A DNA stretch of 64,000 bases from Pseudomonas oryzihabitans (GCF_014522265.1 NZ_CP017024.1:3446001-3510000); one strand, 5' to 3'. Counted from the stretch's first letter, positions 17,333 through 26,608 are shown. Notes: generated by a model not told the origin, from the letters alone. Numbers and translations: made by a program.

Positions 17333-18510
17333 AGGGCGGCGAGGATGGCCTCCGGGAAGGGCCCGCTCATGCCGGCGATCGCGGTATTGGTCAGGATCAC
17401 CACGCTGAGCTCCCGCGCTGGATCGATGAACCAGGCATTGCCGTAGACGCCGCCCCACTGCAGGGTGCCGGGCGCCTGCGGGGTCCTGGCCAGCCGGGCA
17501 TCGCGCAGTACCGCCGCGCCCAGGCTGAAACCCCAGCCCGGCGCATCGTCGCGTTGCAGCCCCGGGATCTGGTCTTCCATGATCAGGCGCTGGCTGGCCG
17601 GCGTGAGCAGCCTGCCCTGGCGGAGTGCCTCCAGAAAGGCGAGATAGTCGCCCGCGCTGCCCTGCATGCCACCGCCGCCCGAGGCGAAGGCCTGCGCCGA
17701 AAGGGCGCGCGCCGGCGAATAGAGGATGCCGCCCTTGGGCATCGGCAGCAGATAGGGCTCGCTCATGGGTTCGGGGCGCGGATAGCCGTCGCGATAGGCG
17801 GTGGCCAGGCGCTCGGCGTCGCTGACGTGGAAGCTCAGGTCGTGCAGGCCCAGCGGTGCGGCCACCTGCTGCTGGACGACCTCGGGCAGGGGCTGCCCGG
17901 TCGCGGCCGCCAGCACGCCGCCCATCACGTCCAGCCCGAGGGAGTAGCGCCACTGGGTGCCCGGTTTGAAGTCCAGCGGCACACCCGCCAGGCGCCGCAG
18001 ATTCTCTTCCAGGGTCAGCGGAGCCCCATCCAGGCCGTCGGATACCCCGGCGCGATGATAGGGTCCGTTCGAATCTTCGCCGAAGCCGTAGTGCAGGCCG
18101 GCGGTATGACTGAGAAGCTGCGCCAGGGTGGGTACGGCCAGGGTGCCGTCGGCCAGCTGCGGGGTGAAGTAGGGCAGGTAGCGACTGACCGGGGCCTGCA
18201 GATCCAGGCGACCCTGGTCCGCCAGACGCAAGGCCGCCACGGCTACCAGCGGCTTGGTCAGGGAGGCGAAGCGAAACAGCTGATCTTCGCGCATCGGCCG
18301 CTGGACTTCGCGATCGGCGAAACCGGCCGCGCGCTGGTACACAACCCGGCCTTGGCGGGCGACCATGACCACCGTGCCAACGATGCGCTGCTGGGCGACG
18401 GCGCGTTCCAGGATCGGATCCAGGCGGGCGGCGAGGGTGGCGTCCTCGGCCTGGGCGAGGTTTGTACTCAGGCCGAGGCCGAGTGCGCTGGCGAGCAGTA
18501 GGGAAGACAT
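17320..18510 (-). CDS. Serine hydrolase, beta-lactamase (class C-like) family
   Basis: 396 residues with an N-terminal signal peptide (LLLASALGLGLSTNLAQAED), so exported to the periplasm or anchored there. The SxxK nucleophile motif is in FRFASLTKPLVAVAALRLAD (near residue 82) and the YxN-equivalent tyrosine in WRYSLGLDVMGGVL. LSHTAGLHYGFGE and WGGVYGNAWFIDP are typical of esterase/class C-like enzymes (EstB type). Substrate not predictable; it may be an esterase or D-aminopeptidase rather than a true beta-lactamase. ATG 18508-18510 is chosen because it begins the signal peptide; the frame extends far upstream over def. Confidence 0.85.
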   Translation of the reverse strand: MSSLLLASALGLGLSTNLAQAEDATLAARLDPILERAVAQQRIVGTVVMVARQGRVVYQRAAGFADREVQRPMREDQLFRFASLTKPLVAVAALRLADQGRLDLQAPVSRYLPYFTPQLADGTLAVPTLAQLLSHTAGLHYGFGEDSNGPYHRAGVSDGLDGAPLTLEENLRRLAGVPLDFKPGTQWRYSLGLDVMGGVLAAATGQPLPEVVQQQVAAPLGLHDLSFHVSDAERLATAYRDGYPRPEPMSEPYLLPMPKGGILYSPARALSAQAFASGGGGMQGSAGDYLAFLEALRQGRLLTPASQRLIMEDQIPGLQRDDAPGWGFSLGAAVLRDARLARTPQAPGTLQWGGVYGNAWFIDPARELSVVILTNTAIAGMSGPFPEAILAALYRD

Positions 18511-18570
18511 CTGGTTTAAGCTCCTGGCGAAACGCCGGCGGCTGGACCGGCCAAAGGGAGGAATCCTCGC

Positions 18571-19110
18571 ATGATTCGTGACATTTTGAAGATGGGCGAT
18601 CCGCGCCTGCTGCGGGTGGCGCCGCCGGTAGCGGCAGAGCGCTTCGGCTCGGCCGAGCTGCACGGCCTTATCCAGGATATGTTCGACACCATGGCCACCG
18701 CCGGTGGCGTGGGCCTCGCGGCGCCCCAGATCGGCGAAGATCTGCAGCTGATGGTCTTTGGCTTCGAGCGCAATGCCCGCTATCCCGAGGCGGCGCCGGT
18801 GCCGCTGCAGGTGCTGATCAATCCGCGGATCGAGGTGCTGGACGCCCGCGAAGAACTCGGCTGGGAAGGCTGTCTGTCGATCCCCGGACTGCGCGGCGAG
18901 GTGCCGCGGCCACGGCGGATCCGCTACCGCGGCGTGGATGGCGATGGCCGCGCCGTCGACCAGGAAGCCGAGGGTTTTCACGCACGGGTGGTCCTGCACG
19001 AATACGATCACCTCATCGGCCGCCTCTATCCTTCGCGGATCCAGGATTTCGCCCGTTTCGGCTTTACCGAGGTGCTGTTCCCCGAGCTGACGCCGGACGC
19101 CCAGCGCTAG
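18571..19110 (+). CDS. def: Peptide deformylase
   Basis: Removes the formyl group from nascent proteins. 179 residues with all three conserved motifs: GVGLAAPQ (46-53), EGCLS (99-103, metal ligand C101) and HEYDH (143-147, metal ligands H143/H147, catalytic E144). It is not next to fmt, so this is likely a second deformylase rather than the housekeeping def-fmt copy (inference from context). AGGAGG-like sequence precedes ATG 18571. Its end overlaps the convergent thioredoxin-fold gene by 4 bases. Confidence 0.95.
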   Translation: MIRDILKMGDPRLLRVAPPVAAERFGSAELHGLIQDMFDTMATAGGVGLAAPQIGEDLQLMVFGFERNARYPEAAPVPLQVLINPRIEVLDAREELGWEGCLSIPGLRGEVPRPRRIRYRGVDGDGRAVDQEAEGFHARVVLHEYDHLIGRLYPSRIQDFARFGFTEVLFPELTPDAQR

Positions 19111-19745
19111 GCACCGGCCGTCTCCAGCTGCGCCCTGACGGCCGCCGCCAACTGGGCGAAGGGCACCGCGCCATCCAGTGCCCGAGCCGCTTCGACGGGC
19201 GCCCCGGCGGAGCGCAGCAGCAGCGTCGGCACGGCGGTGATGCCCAGGGCTTCGGCGCGATCCTCGGCATGCAGCACCAGATCGGTGTGATCGCCACGGG
19301 CGAGACTGGCTTTCAGCGCCTCGCTGTCCAGACCCGTGCGCCGCGCCAGCTCCAGCAGCACGTCCAGCTCACCGATATCCCGACCCTCTTCGAAGAAGGC
19401 CTGGAAAACCGCCAGATGGAAGGCGTCGAAGCGATCGTGCTCGCGGGCGAATTCCGCCGCCTCTAGCGCCAGGCGACTGCGCGGTTGTACCGGCGGTAGG
19501 CGCAGCACCATGCCGTACTCCGCCGCCATGGGATAGACGGCGCGATCCCAGGTCCGGCGCAGGTAATCGCCGGCAGGATCGAGGGTAGGGGTGGGCTCGG
19601 GACGCAATTCGAAGGCATGCCACTCGATGGCCAGCTGGTCGCCGAATTCCTCCTGCAGACGCGCCAGCTGGGGCAGCTCCAGATAGCAGAAGGGGCAGAC
19701 GTAATCGCTCCAGACATCCAGACGAACGCGCGGGGTGGCGGTCAT
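19107..19745 (-). CDS. DsbA-family (FrnE-like) thioredoxin-fold oxidoreductase
   Basis: 212-residue cytosolic protein, FrnE-like: [20 protein letters not shown] with the CPFC redox pair at C17/C20, a helical insertion ([20 protein letters not shown]), and the cis-proline loop [10 protein letters not shown]. No signal peptide, so not a periplasmic DsbA; 2-hydroxychromene-2-carboxylate isomerase-like enzymes share the fold. ATG 19743-19745 has GGAG 8 bases upstream; a longer frame to 19913 is possible but unsupported. Convergent with def. Confidence 0.85.
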   Translation of the reverse strand: MTATPRVRLDVWSDYVCPFCYLELPQLARLQEEFGDQLAIEWHAFELRPEPTPTLDPAGDYLRRTWDRAVYPMAAEYGMVLRLPPVQPRSRLALEAAEFAREHDRFDAFHLAVFQAFFEEGRDIGELDVLLELARRTGLDSEALKASLARGDHTDLVLHAEDRAEALGITAVPTLLLRSAGAPVEAARALDGAVPFAQLAAAVRAQLETAGA

Positions 19746-20029
19746 GGCAGTGCTCCGGAAGGGCATGGTGTCCGTCGGACCGCACCTGGGCGCAGATGTT
19801 CGGTAAAGCTGCCGATATCCCTGGGCAATCTGGTACCCGGTCAGCTCCTGTGGTCGCGAAGAGCCGCAGCCTGCGACCGGACAGCTCTTCATATCTGGAA
19901 ATGGAATTGCCACCGGTCAATTGCGTGAAGTGGGCGGCGATCCGCGCTCCAGACGCTTGCCTTGAACCTGTTTCCGACCCCAGGTTCCTATGGCGGCACC
20001 CCTTCTTTCACGCGCTAAGGACTATCACC

Positions 20030-20968
20030 GTGGGCTATTTCCACCGCATCCTGACATTCCTTCGGCAAACCTTCACCTACGTCGGCTGGTCGGTTTTCTG
20101 GCTGCTGCTGTGGGACATCGCCGTTACCGCTGACTATATGCTGCTGGTGGAGAAACGGGCGGAGCTGCCCAATATCCCCCTGACGCTGATCGGCTCGGCG
20201 CTGATCGTGCTGACCAGTTTCCGCAATACCAGCGCCTACCAGCGCTGGTGGGAGGCGCGCACCCTCTGGGGTGGCATGGTCAACAGCTCGCGCAGCTTCA
20301 CTCGCCAGGTGCTGACGCTCATCGACGACGGTGACGAGCATTTCAATGCGATCAAGACGGTGCTCATCGAGCGCCATCTCGCCTATGTGCGCTGCCTGGC
20401 CTGCCAGCTCAGCGGCGATCCCCTACCCAAGGAGGTGCGTACCTACCTGGGCAAGGAGGAGTGGTCGATGCGCAAGGAGACCAACAACTTCGCCAATGCC
20501 ATCCTCAGTGGCTCCTCCAGCCTGATCGCCCTGGAATACCGCGCCGGCCGCCTGGACAGCATCCGCCTGGAGCGACTCGAAGCCACCTTCGTCGACATGT
20601 CCAACTGGCAGGGTGGCATGGAGCGCATCGCCAATACGCCCTTGCCCTATCCCTACGTGAACTTCCCGCGGCTGTTCATCTTCCTGTTCTGCGTGCTCAT
20701 GCCCATCGGTCTGGTGGAAAGCCTGCAGTGGTACACACCGCTGGCCTCCACCGTGGTGGGCTTCATCTTCCTGGCGATGGAGAAGGTCGGTACCGATCTC
20801 CAGAATCCCTTCCAGCGCAGTCGGCACCAGATCACCATGGGCACCATCTGCAACACCATCGAAGGCAATCTGCGGACCATGTTGCGCGATGCGCGCGGGG
20901 GCTACGCCTCGGTCAGCGACATCGTCCGGGATTCGCGACTGACTTCACCGGAGCGGGATTCCGTCTGA
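20030..20968 (+). CDS. Bestrophin family membrane protein (YneE-like)
   Basis: 312 residues from GTG 20030 (AAGGA 8 bases upstream). Bestrophin-like anion channels form inner-membrane pentamers. Two membrane regions early (VFWLLLWDIAVTADYML; LIGSALIVLTSFRNTSAYQR), with FRNTSAYQRWWEAR as the family signature; later spans LFIFLFCVLMPIGLV and VVGFIFLAMEKVGTDLQNPF. NPFQRSRHQI is the conserved pore-associated C-terminal motif. The frame runs upstream to 19796, but those residues look non-coding. Single gene, convergent with the reductase gene. Confidence 0.88.
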   Translation: MGYFHRILTFLRQTFTYVGWSVFWLLLWDIAVTADYMLLVEKRAELPNIPLTLIGSALIVLTSFRNTSAYQRWWEARTLWGGMVNSSRSFTRQVLTLIDDGDEHFNAIKTVLIERHLAYVRCLACQLSGDPLPKEVRTYLGKEEWSMRKETNNFANAILSGSSSLIALEYRAGRLDSIRLERLEATFVDMSNWQGGMERIANTPLPYPYVNFPRLFIFLFCVLMPIGLVESLQWYTPLASTVVGFIFLAMEKVGTDLQNPFQRSRHQITMGTICNTIEGNLRTMLRDARGGYASVSDIVRDSRLTSPERDSV

Positions 20969-20973
20969 GCAGG

Positions 20974-21004
20974 GCCCGGTGTCTGGCGGTCGCCAGCGCC
21001 GGGC
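20974..21004. terminator. Nested GC hairpin between convergent genes
   Basis: GCCCGG (20974-20979) pairs with CCGGGC (20999-21004) around an inner CTGGCG-GT-CGCCAG. No T tract, so it may act as a weak bidirectional terminator. Confidence 0.45.
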
Positions 21005-21011
21005 ACGCGCT

Positions 21012-22163
21012 TCATTTGAAATCCCACTGCATCTGCGCCGGGATGCTGATGTCCCGCGAGGAATGCACGCAGACATCCAGGTAGTCGGTGAAGCGCGGCG
21101 GAGCGGCGATGCCTTCGTCGAGCAGACGCTGGTTGTCGAACAGGTAGTTCAGATCGGCGAAGCCGCCGTACAGCTTGAGCGCCCGCAGCACCAGGCGCGG
21201 ATTGGCCGGGCCGATGCGCTCGTTGAAGTCGGCGGCCAGCTCCTTGAGGTCGGCGCTGTCCACCTGGCGATAGCGCTCGCCGACCGGGGCGTCGCCCATG
21301 GCGCCGGCATAGGCCTCGTCGATTTCGCCGAAGGTGCAGGCGCCGGCGTTGCCCGCGGAGATGTGGTACAGGCTGTAGTTCAGCTTGGGCTTGAGCGCCA
21401 GTTCCACCAGGGCTTCGGCGCAGTAGTCCACCGGGATGACATCGATCTGCTCATCGAGGCCGCAGGTGAAGCGTTCCAGGGCGAAGCCCATGCGGAACAC
21501 CCAGAAGATGCTGCCCGACGCCTTGCAACCCGAACGGCGATGACCTACCACGATGGAGGGGCGCGCCACCACCAGCGGCAGCAGCGGCAACTCGTTGCGC
21601 AGCTTGAGTTCGATGGCGGCCTTGGAGGCGGTGTAGTCCACCAGTTGCTGGTCCGGTTCGGGGAAATCCCAGGTTTCGGCGACCGGCGATTGGCGCTGCG
21701 GGCCGCAGGCCATGGCGGTGCTGACGTGCAGGAAGCGCTTCAGGCGCCGCGACTGGGCGCACGCCTCGGCCAGGGCGAAGGTGCCTTCGACGTTGACCGG
21801 CCAGATTTTCGGATTGCGCGAGAAGGAGGCCACCGCCGCGCAGTTGATGACCTCGTCCAGGGTCTGCAGGAGCGGCTTGGCGGCGTCGATCCAGTGGGTG
21901 TCGAGCAGGTCGCCACAGAGAATCTGTTCGGGCTTGAGCAGGGCTGCCAGGCGCTCGTCGATGTCATGGACGCGCAGATTCTGCAGCAGGCGCTCCAGGC
22001 CTTCCGCCGGGGTGGCGGCACGGACCAGGAAGCTCAGCCCTTCGACATGGCCCAGCTCCAGCAGACGCAGGGTGACGGCACCGCCGAGAAAGCCGGTGGC
22101 ACCGGTAACGAGGATGCGGCGCGGCGCGGCGGTGAATTGAATGGAAGAGACGGGAAGCGACAT
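21012..22163 (-). CDS. SDR-family reductase (fatty acyl-CoA/thioester reductase-like)
   Basis: 383 residues, extended short-chain dehydrogenase fold. NAD(P)-binding motif ILVTGATGFLGGAVTLRLLE near residue 17, NVEGTFALAEA, HVSTAMACGP, and the catalytic YTASKAAIE. The layout (GDLL, NCAAV, ARPSIVVGHRRSG) resembles the male-sterility/thioester-reductase (TIGR01746-like) subgroup, which reduces acyl thioesters. No carrier-protein domain is attached, so the substrate is unknown. Transcribed away from the DUF2789 gene. Confidence 0.8.
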   Translation of the reverse strand: MSLPVSSIQFTAAPRRILVTGATGFLGGAVTLRLLELGHVEGLSFLVRAATPAEGLERLLQNLRVHDIDERLAALLKPEQILCGDLLDTHWIDAAKPLLQTLDEVINCAAVASFSRNPKIWPVNVEGTFALAEACAQSRRLKRFLHVSTAMACGPQRQSPVAETWDFPEPDQQLVDYTASKAAIELKLRNELPLLPLVVARPSIVVGHRRSGCKASGSIFWVFRMGFALERFTCGLDEQIDVIPVDYCAEALVELALKPKLNYSLYHISAGNAGACTFGEIDEAYAGAMGDAPVGERYRQVDSADLKELAADFNERIGPANPRLVLRALKLYGGFADLNYLFDNQRLLDEGIAAPPRFTDYLDVCVHSSRDISIPAQMQWDFK

Positions 22164-22302
22164 GGCAGAGGCCCTGGTTGGCGGAACGTGGGCGTACCTT
22201 AAGGCTCGTCGCTGAAGGATTTATTAAGGCAGGGGAACCCCTCAAGGCTGGCGTCTTTCTAGATACCTGAGCGTAACGACCGATAACCGCCTGGAGACCC
22301 CC

Positions 22303-22542
22303 ATGGAACTTCCCGTTCACGATCTGACGACCCTCTTCGAGCAACTGGGCCTGGACTCCGATCCGGCTGCCATCGATGACTTCATCGCCAGCCACTCCCC
22401 GCTGCCCGACGCGGTCAAGGTATCCGAAGCCGACTTCTGGTCGCCGGCGCAGAAGGCCTTCCTCAAGGACGAGATCATGGGCGACGCCGACTGGGCACCG
22501 ATCGTCGACGAGCTGAACGTCCGTCTGCACAGTCATGACTAA
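22303..22542 (+). CDS. DUF2789 family protein
   Basis: 79-residue soluble acidic protein matching DUF2789: MELPVHDLTTLFEQLGLDSD, then FIASHSPLP, FWSPAQKAFLKDEI, and ADWAPIVDELN. Function unknown. Good ribosome site GGAGACCCCC before ATG 22303. A hairpin CAGGGCTG/CAGCCCTG (22548-22571) lies just downstream, before the next tiny gene. Confidence 0.85.
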   Translation: MELPVHDLTTLFEQLGLDSDPAAIDDFIASHSPLPDAVKVSEADFWSPAQKAFLKDEIMGDADWAPIVDELNVRLHSHD

Positions 22543-22599
22543 AGCTACAGGGCTGGAAGCATTCAGCCCTGCAGACCCTTCCCTGTCCGGAGACTTACC

Positions 22600-22731
22600 A
22601 TGAATGCCGTCCATGCCCAACAGCAGCCCAACGATCCGCCCGTCGCCGACGATGAAGACGAGGTGAGCGAGGAACAGCTCGACGAATCCGTCGAGGAAAC
22701 CTTCCCCGCAAGTGATCCCATTTCGCCCTGA
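22600..22731 (+). CDS. Small acidic protein with ETFPASDP motif
   Basis: 43-residue acidic protein from ATG 22600 to TGA 22731. The C-terminus SEEQLDESVEETFPASDPIS carries the ETFPASDP motif that I recall from small conserved proteobacterial proteins of unknown function; the N-terminus is Gln/Pro-rich. CCGGAGACTTACC provides a ribosome site. It lies 57 bases after the DUF2789 gene on the same strand. Acidic, no membrane segment. Probably real, function unknown. Confidence 0.65.
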   Translation: MNAVHAQQQPNDPPVADDEDEVSEEQLDESVEETFPASDPISP

Positions 22732-22918
22732 TGGTTTCCTGGCGCCGCTTCGGCGGCGCTGACCCTACCCCTGATCCGCCTTTCTTGCACACTCGTCGTG
22801 CCGTTTTCCGCCGTTGACCAGCCTTTCCCGCCGCGACTGCTAAGGTAATGGCGTCGCGCACGCACCGCGACCGGGGTCGCACGGGCGATCCGATGGATCG
22901 TTCAACGCAGGGAATCCC

Positions 22919-23908
22919 ATGATCAAGACCTTCTTCGCCACCGTGGCCGGCTCACTCTTTGCCTTGGCCATGCCCCTTGCCGTGGCCGAGCCCATCGTCA
23001 TCAAGTTCGCCCATGTGGTGACGGACGATACGCCCAAGGGCCGCGGAGCCCTGCAGGTGCAGAAGTTGGTGCAGGAGCGGCTGGCCGGCAAGGTCCGGAT
23101 CGAGGTCTATCCCAACTCCAGCCTGGTAGGCGATGCCGACGAGCTGGAGGCCCTGCGCAGCAATCGGGTCCAGCTGCTGGCGCCCTCGGTGTCCAAGCTC
23201 AACGCCCTGGCCAAGCCGCTCAGGGTCTACGATCTGCCCTTTCTGTTCGACAACATCGAGGCGGTCAAGCGTTTCCAGCGCCGCGACAAGAGCCGCGAAC
23301 TGCTGGGCAGCCTGGTCCCCCACGGCATCACCGGGCTGGCCTACTGGAACAACGGTGGCAGGCAGCTCTCGGCCACGCGGGAAATCCACATCCCCGCCGA
23401 CCTCAAGGGCCTGACCTTCCGCGTCGAATCCTCCGATGTGCTGGCGGCCTACTACCAGCAACTGGGCGCCCAGGCGGTCAAGCTGCCCTTCGCCCAGGTC
23501 TACGACGCCCTGCGCACCGGCAAGGTGCAGGGCGCGGAGAATCCCTGGTCGAATCTCCTGGGGCAGAAGATCAATACCGTGCAGCCCTATATCGTCGAGG
23601 ACAACCACAGCTTCCTCACCTATATGCTCATCACCAACACCACGTTCTGGAACGGCCTGCCCTTCGAGATCCGCAGCGAGCTGGAGGCCATCCTCGAAGA
23701 GGTGTCCCAAGGGGTGAATCGCGATGCCGAAGCCATCAACGCCAAGGCGCGCGAGCGGGTGGTGGCGGCCAATACCAGCAAGATCCTGGTGCCGACGGCT
23801 GCCGAGCGCGATGCCTGGCGCGCGGCGGTGGCGCCCCTGATCAAGCGGTATGAAAGCGAAGTGGGCAGCGACGTTCTGCGCGCCGCCGAGGCCGCCAATC
23901 GGCGCTGA
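22919..23908 (+). CDS. TRAP transporter solute-binding protein (DctP family)
   Basis: 329 residues with signal peptide (MIKTFFATVAGSLFALAMPL, cleaved near AVAEP), so periplasmic. DctP features: IKFAHVVTDDTPKGRGALQ, VYPNSSLVGDADELEALRSN, LPFLFDN, and the central LKGLTFRVESSDV with the carboxylate-binding arginine; ENPWSN follows later. Binds C4-dicarboxylates or related acids. No DctQ or DctM membrane subunits are adjacent, so it is an orphan binding protein here. Single gene with GGGAAT before ATG 22919. Confidence 0.9.
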   Translation: MIKTFFATVAGSLFALAMPLAVAEPIVIKFAHVVTDDTPKGRGALQVQKLVQERLAGKVRIEVYPNSSLVGDADELEALRSNRVQLLAPSVSKLNALAKPLRVYDLPFLFDNIEAVKRFQRRDKSRELLGSLVPHGITGLAYWNNGGRQLSATREIHIPADLKGLTFRVESSDVLAAYYQQLGAQAVKLPFAQVYDALRTGKVQGAENPWSNLLGQKINTVQPYIVEDNHSFLTYMLITNTTFWNGLPFEIRSELEAILEEVSQGVNRDAEAINAKARERVVAANTSKILVPTAAERDAWRAAVAPLIKRYESEVGSDVLRAAEAANRR

Positions 23909-23980
23909 GATTGCACGGGCGTCCACCCCGGATTTGCGGCAAACTGGCACGGCGTCATCCTGACAACAAGAGGAATAGCC

Positions 23981-25102
23981 GTGCAGCACGCGGTCATCAG
24001 CGGTAGTGGGCTCTATACGCCGCCCGAAAGCATTTCCAACGACGAGCTGGTTGCGTCCTTCAATCAGTGGGCTGGCCAGTGGAATGCCGAGCATGCCGAC
24101 GCCATCGCCCAGGGCAGCCTGGCGCCCCAGCCGGAATCCAGCGCCGCCTTCATCGAGAAGGCCTCCGGCATCCGCAGCCGCCATGTGGTCGACAAGGCCG
24201 GTATCCTCGATCCGGCGCGCATGGTGCCGCGCATTCCCGAGCGTTCCAACGACGAGCCGTCGATCCTCTGCGAGATGGGGGTCGCCGCGGCGCGCGAGGC
24301 CCTGGAACGGGCCGGGCGGACGGCCGCCGACATCGACGGCGTCATCGTGGCCTGTTCCAACCTGCAGCGCCCCTATCCGGCGGTAGCCATCGAGATCCAG
24401 GCCGCACTGGGTATCCAGGGCTACGGGTTCGACATGAACGTCGCCTGCTCCTCGGCGACCTTCGGTCTGCAGACCGCGGCCAACGCCGTGCAACTGGGCC
24501 AGGCGCGGGCGGTACTGGTGATAGATCCGGAGATCTGCACCGGCCATTTGAATTTCCGCGACCGCGACAGCCATTTCATCTTTGGCGATGCGGCCACTGC
24601 CCTGGTGGTGGAACGCGCCGACCAGGCGACCTCGGGGCATCGCTTCGAGATCCTCGGGACCCGGCTGTTCACCCAGTTCTCCAATAACATCCGCAACAAC
24701 TTCGGCTTTCTCAACCGCGCGGCGGAGGAGGGCATGACCCACCCGGACAAGCTGTTCGTCCAGGAAGGGCGCAAGGTGTTCAAGGAGGTCTGCCCGCTGG
24801 TGGCCGAGCTGATCGCCAATCACCTCGCCGAGCTGGATATTCCTGTCGAGCGGGTCTCGCGCTTCTGGCTGCACCAGGCCAACCTGGCGATGAACCACCT
24901 CATCGTCAAGCGCCTGTTAGGGCGCGAACCCGAGCCTGGCGAGGCGCCGGTCATCCTCGATACCTACGGCAACACCAGCTCGGCCGGCTCGGTCATTGCC
25001 CTGCATCTGCACCACGAGGATCTGGCCAGTGGCAGCCTGGGCGTGCTCAGCTCCTTCGGCGCCGGTTACTCCATCGGCAGCGTGGTGCTGCGCAAGGTCT
25101 GA
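23981..25102 (+). CDS. Beta-ketoacyl-ACP synthase III family protein (FabH-like)
   Basis: 373 residues, longer than housekeeping FabH (about 320). Catalytic triad visible: Cys in FDMNVACSSATFGLQTAAN, His in FWLHQANLAMN, Asn in TYGNTSSAGS. N-terminal ISGSGLYTPPESISNDELV. The extended N-terminal region (QWAGQWNAEHADAIAQGSLA) resembles the Pseudomonas group that includes PA3286, which in P. aeruginosa feeds octanoyl-CoA from beta-oxidation into fatty-acid synthesis. GTG 23981 is chosen because GAGGAA precedes it. Role by analogy only. Confidence 0.85.
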   Translation: MQHAVISGSGLYTPPESISNDELVASFNQWAGQWNAEHADAIAQGSLAPQPESSAAFIEKASGIRSRHVVDKAGILDPARMVPRIPERSNDEPSILCEMGVAAAREALERAGRTAADIDGVIVACSNLQRPYPAVAIEIQAALGIQGYGFDMNVACSSATFGLQTAANAVQLGQARAVLVIDPEICTGHLNFRDRDSHFIFGDAATALVVERADQATSGHRFEILGTRLFTQFSNNIRNNFGFLNRAAEEGMTHPDKLFVQEGRKVFKEVCPLVAELIANHLAELDIPVERVSRFWLHQANLAMNHLIVKRLLGREPEPGEAPVILDTYGNTSSAGSVIALHLHHEDLASGSLGVLSSFGAGYSIGSVVLRKV

Positions 25103-25114
25103 TCGACGGCAGGA

Positions 25115-25151
25115 GTCTTCCCGGGAGGACCGTTGTCGGACCTGGGAAGAC
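25115..25151 (+). promoter_or_regulatory. Inverted repeat between KAS III and ParB-like genes
   Basis: GTCTTCCC (25115-25122) and GGGAAGAC (25144-25151) are perfectly complementary. There is no T tract. It may be a leader hairpin of the ParB-like gene or an operator. Confidence 0.35.
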
Positions 25152-25172
25152 CTCTCGAGAAAGGAAGACCCC

Positions 25173-26051
25173 GTGTCGCCAGGAAGCCTGCTCCGGGTGC
25201 AATTGCGCCAGCTGTGCCCCACCCAGCCCGCGATCGGCCATGACCAGGTGCTGTACAAGCTTGGCAAGTACGCCTGCGACCGGCGCAAGCTGTTCGACGA
25301 CTACTGCGAAGCCAACGGCCAGCACCTGAGTGGCGGCGTCCAGCCGAGCACAAGTCTCCGCTCGGCCGGCGACGCCTTGGGCGTCAAGCCGCCCGGCACC
25401 TATCCAGACGAAATGAAGACCGTGGTCATCGGCCCGGGACAGCAGCTCTACCTCACCGATGGTCACCACACCTTTTCCGCCTTCTGGGAGCACCCCGGCG
25501 GTGGCCCCGAGACCTCGGTGTGGGTCAGGGTCACCGATGACTTCAGTGGCGCGGCGAGCATGGCCGAGTTCTGGATTCGCCTGCTCGACGAGCGCAAGGC
25601 CTGGCTCAAGGACCCCCAGGGCCGCCCAATCCTCCCCGAGCAGCTCCCGGAAACGCTGGGCCTCACCGCCATGGCCGACGATCCCTACCGCGCGCTGGTG
25701 TATTTCACCCGCCAGATCGGCTACGACAAGCCGCGTACCCCGGACGGTCGGGTGCTGCCGTCGGAATTCCTCGAGTTCTACTGGGCCGAGTGGCTGCGCA
25801 TGCTGCTACCCCTGCAGGGCTACGATCTCGATGATCGCAAGAGCTACGCCAAGGCTGTGGAGCAAGCCGCCCGTCTGATGGTGGCCAATCCCGGCATGCT
25901 GATCGGCAGCTCGGGGCGTACGGCGCTGGAGATGGGTGGCTATCGCGCTTTGGACAAGAAGGTCCTGCGCAAGCTCTCTGCCAGCGACGGCAAGTTCACC
26001 TACCTGCTGGCGGCCCGCGCCCAGCGTGCTGCCCTGGCGCGGGCGATCTAG
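25173..26051 (+). CDS. ParB-like nuclease-fold protein (ParBc_2 type)
   Basis: 292 residues from GTG 25173 (AAGGAAGAC upstream). The N-terminal ParB/sulfiredoxin-like region shows LRQLCPTQPAIGHDQVLYKL and LYLTDGHHTFSAFWE, which fits the ParBc_2 (PF08857-like) group rather than chromosomal ParB: there is no helix-turn-helix or SDR-binding region, and no parA or parS nearby. The C-terminal half is of unknown fold. A role in chromosome partition is unlikely. It overlaps nothing and ends about 100 bases before the tRNA promoter. Confidence 0.72.
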   Translation: MSPGSLLRVQLRQLCPTQPAIGHDQVLYKLGKYACDRRKLFDDYCEANGQHLSGGVQPSTSLRSAGDALGVKPPGTYPDEMKTVVIGPGQQLYLTDGHHTFSAFWEHPGGGPETSVWVRVTDDFSGAASMAEFWIRLLDERKAWLKDPQGRPILPEQLPETLGLTAMADDPYRALVYFTRQIGYDKPRTPDGRVLPSEFLEFYWAEWLRMLLPLQGYDLDDRKSYAKAVEQAARLMVANPGMLIGSSGRTALEMGGYRALDKKVLRKLSASDGKFTYLLAARAQRAALARAI

Positions 26052-26102
26052 CCGTTTTCCGGCTTAAGTGTCTGTTACTAGCAGGTTTTTTTCTTATTGG
26101 TG

Positions 26103-26131
26103 TTGACAGGGGAGGCCGGGCCTCTTAACAT
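26103..26131 (+). promoter_or_regulatory. Strong sigma-70 promoter of the tRNA cluster
   Basis: Perfect -35 TTGACA (26103-26108), 17-base spacer, -10 TAACAT (26126-26131), with a T-rich stretch upstream (UP-element-like) and a GC-rich discriminator GCGCCCC just after the -10, the pattern of stringently controlled stable-RNA promoters. Confidence 0.88.
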
Positions 26132-26150
26132 GCGCCCCGTCCTGACCGAC

Positions 26151-26226
<76 letters not shown>

Positions 26227-26267
26227 AATTTCGGTTTCGCCCTTGGGGGAAATCGGTAGAAGGTTTC

Positions 26268-26343
26268 GTCCCCTTCGTCTAGTGGCCTAGGACACCGCCC
26301 TTTCACGGCGGTAACAGGGGTTCGAGTCCCCTAGGGGACGCCA
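26268..26343 (+). tRNA. tRNA-Glu (TTC), copy 1
   Basis: 76 bases with encoded CCA. Acceptor GTCCCCT/AGGGGAC, anticodon stem CCGCC/GGCGG enclosing CTTTCAC, so anticodon TTC. Identical to the copies at 26493 and 26719. Confidence 0.98.
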
Positions 26344-26382
26344 TATCAGTCACGTATCCCAGACGTGGCGAATGTTGTACAC

Positions 26383-26458
<76 letters not shown>

Positions 26459-26492
26459 AATTTGTGATCCGCAAGGGTTGCACCAGGGTAAC

Positions 26493-26568
26493 GTCCCCTT
26501 CGTCTAGTGGCCTAGGACACCGCCCTTTCACGGCGGTAACAGGGGTTCGAGTCCCCTAGGGGACGCCA
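26493..26568 (+). tRNA. tRNA-Glu (TTC), copy 2
   Basis: Identical to copy 1. The 34-base Ala-Glu spacer is nearly the same as in module 3 and differs from module 1. Confidence 0.98.
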
Positions 26569-26608
26569 TATCGGTCACGCAGCCCAGGCGTGGCAAGATG
26601 CTGTACTT

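Noticed and set aside
17320-19011. Extended start of the serine hydrolase gene at 19011
   Set aside because: The upstream part is antisense to def; the signal peptide begins at 18510.
22952-24898. 648-codon open frame antisense to DctP and the KAS III gene
   Set aside because: It spans two clear genes on the other strand and shows no motif; an artefact of GC-rich codon usage.
25173-26051. Chromosome partition protein ParB
   Set aside because: No ParA partner, no helix-turn-helix and no parS-like sites; only the ParB-like nuclease fold is suggested.
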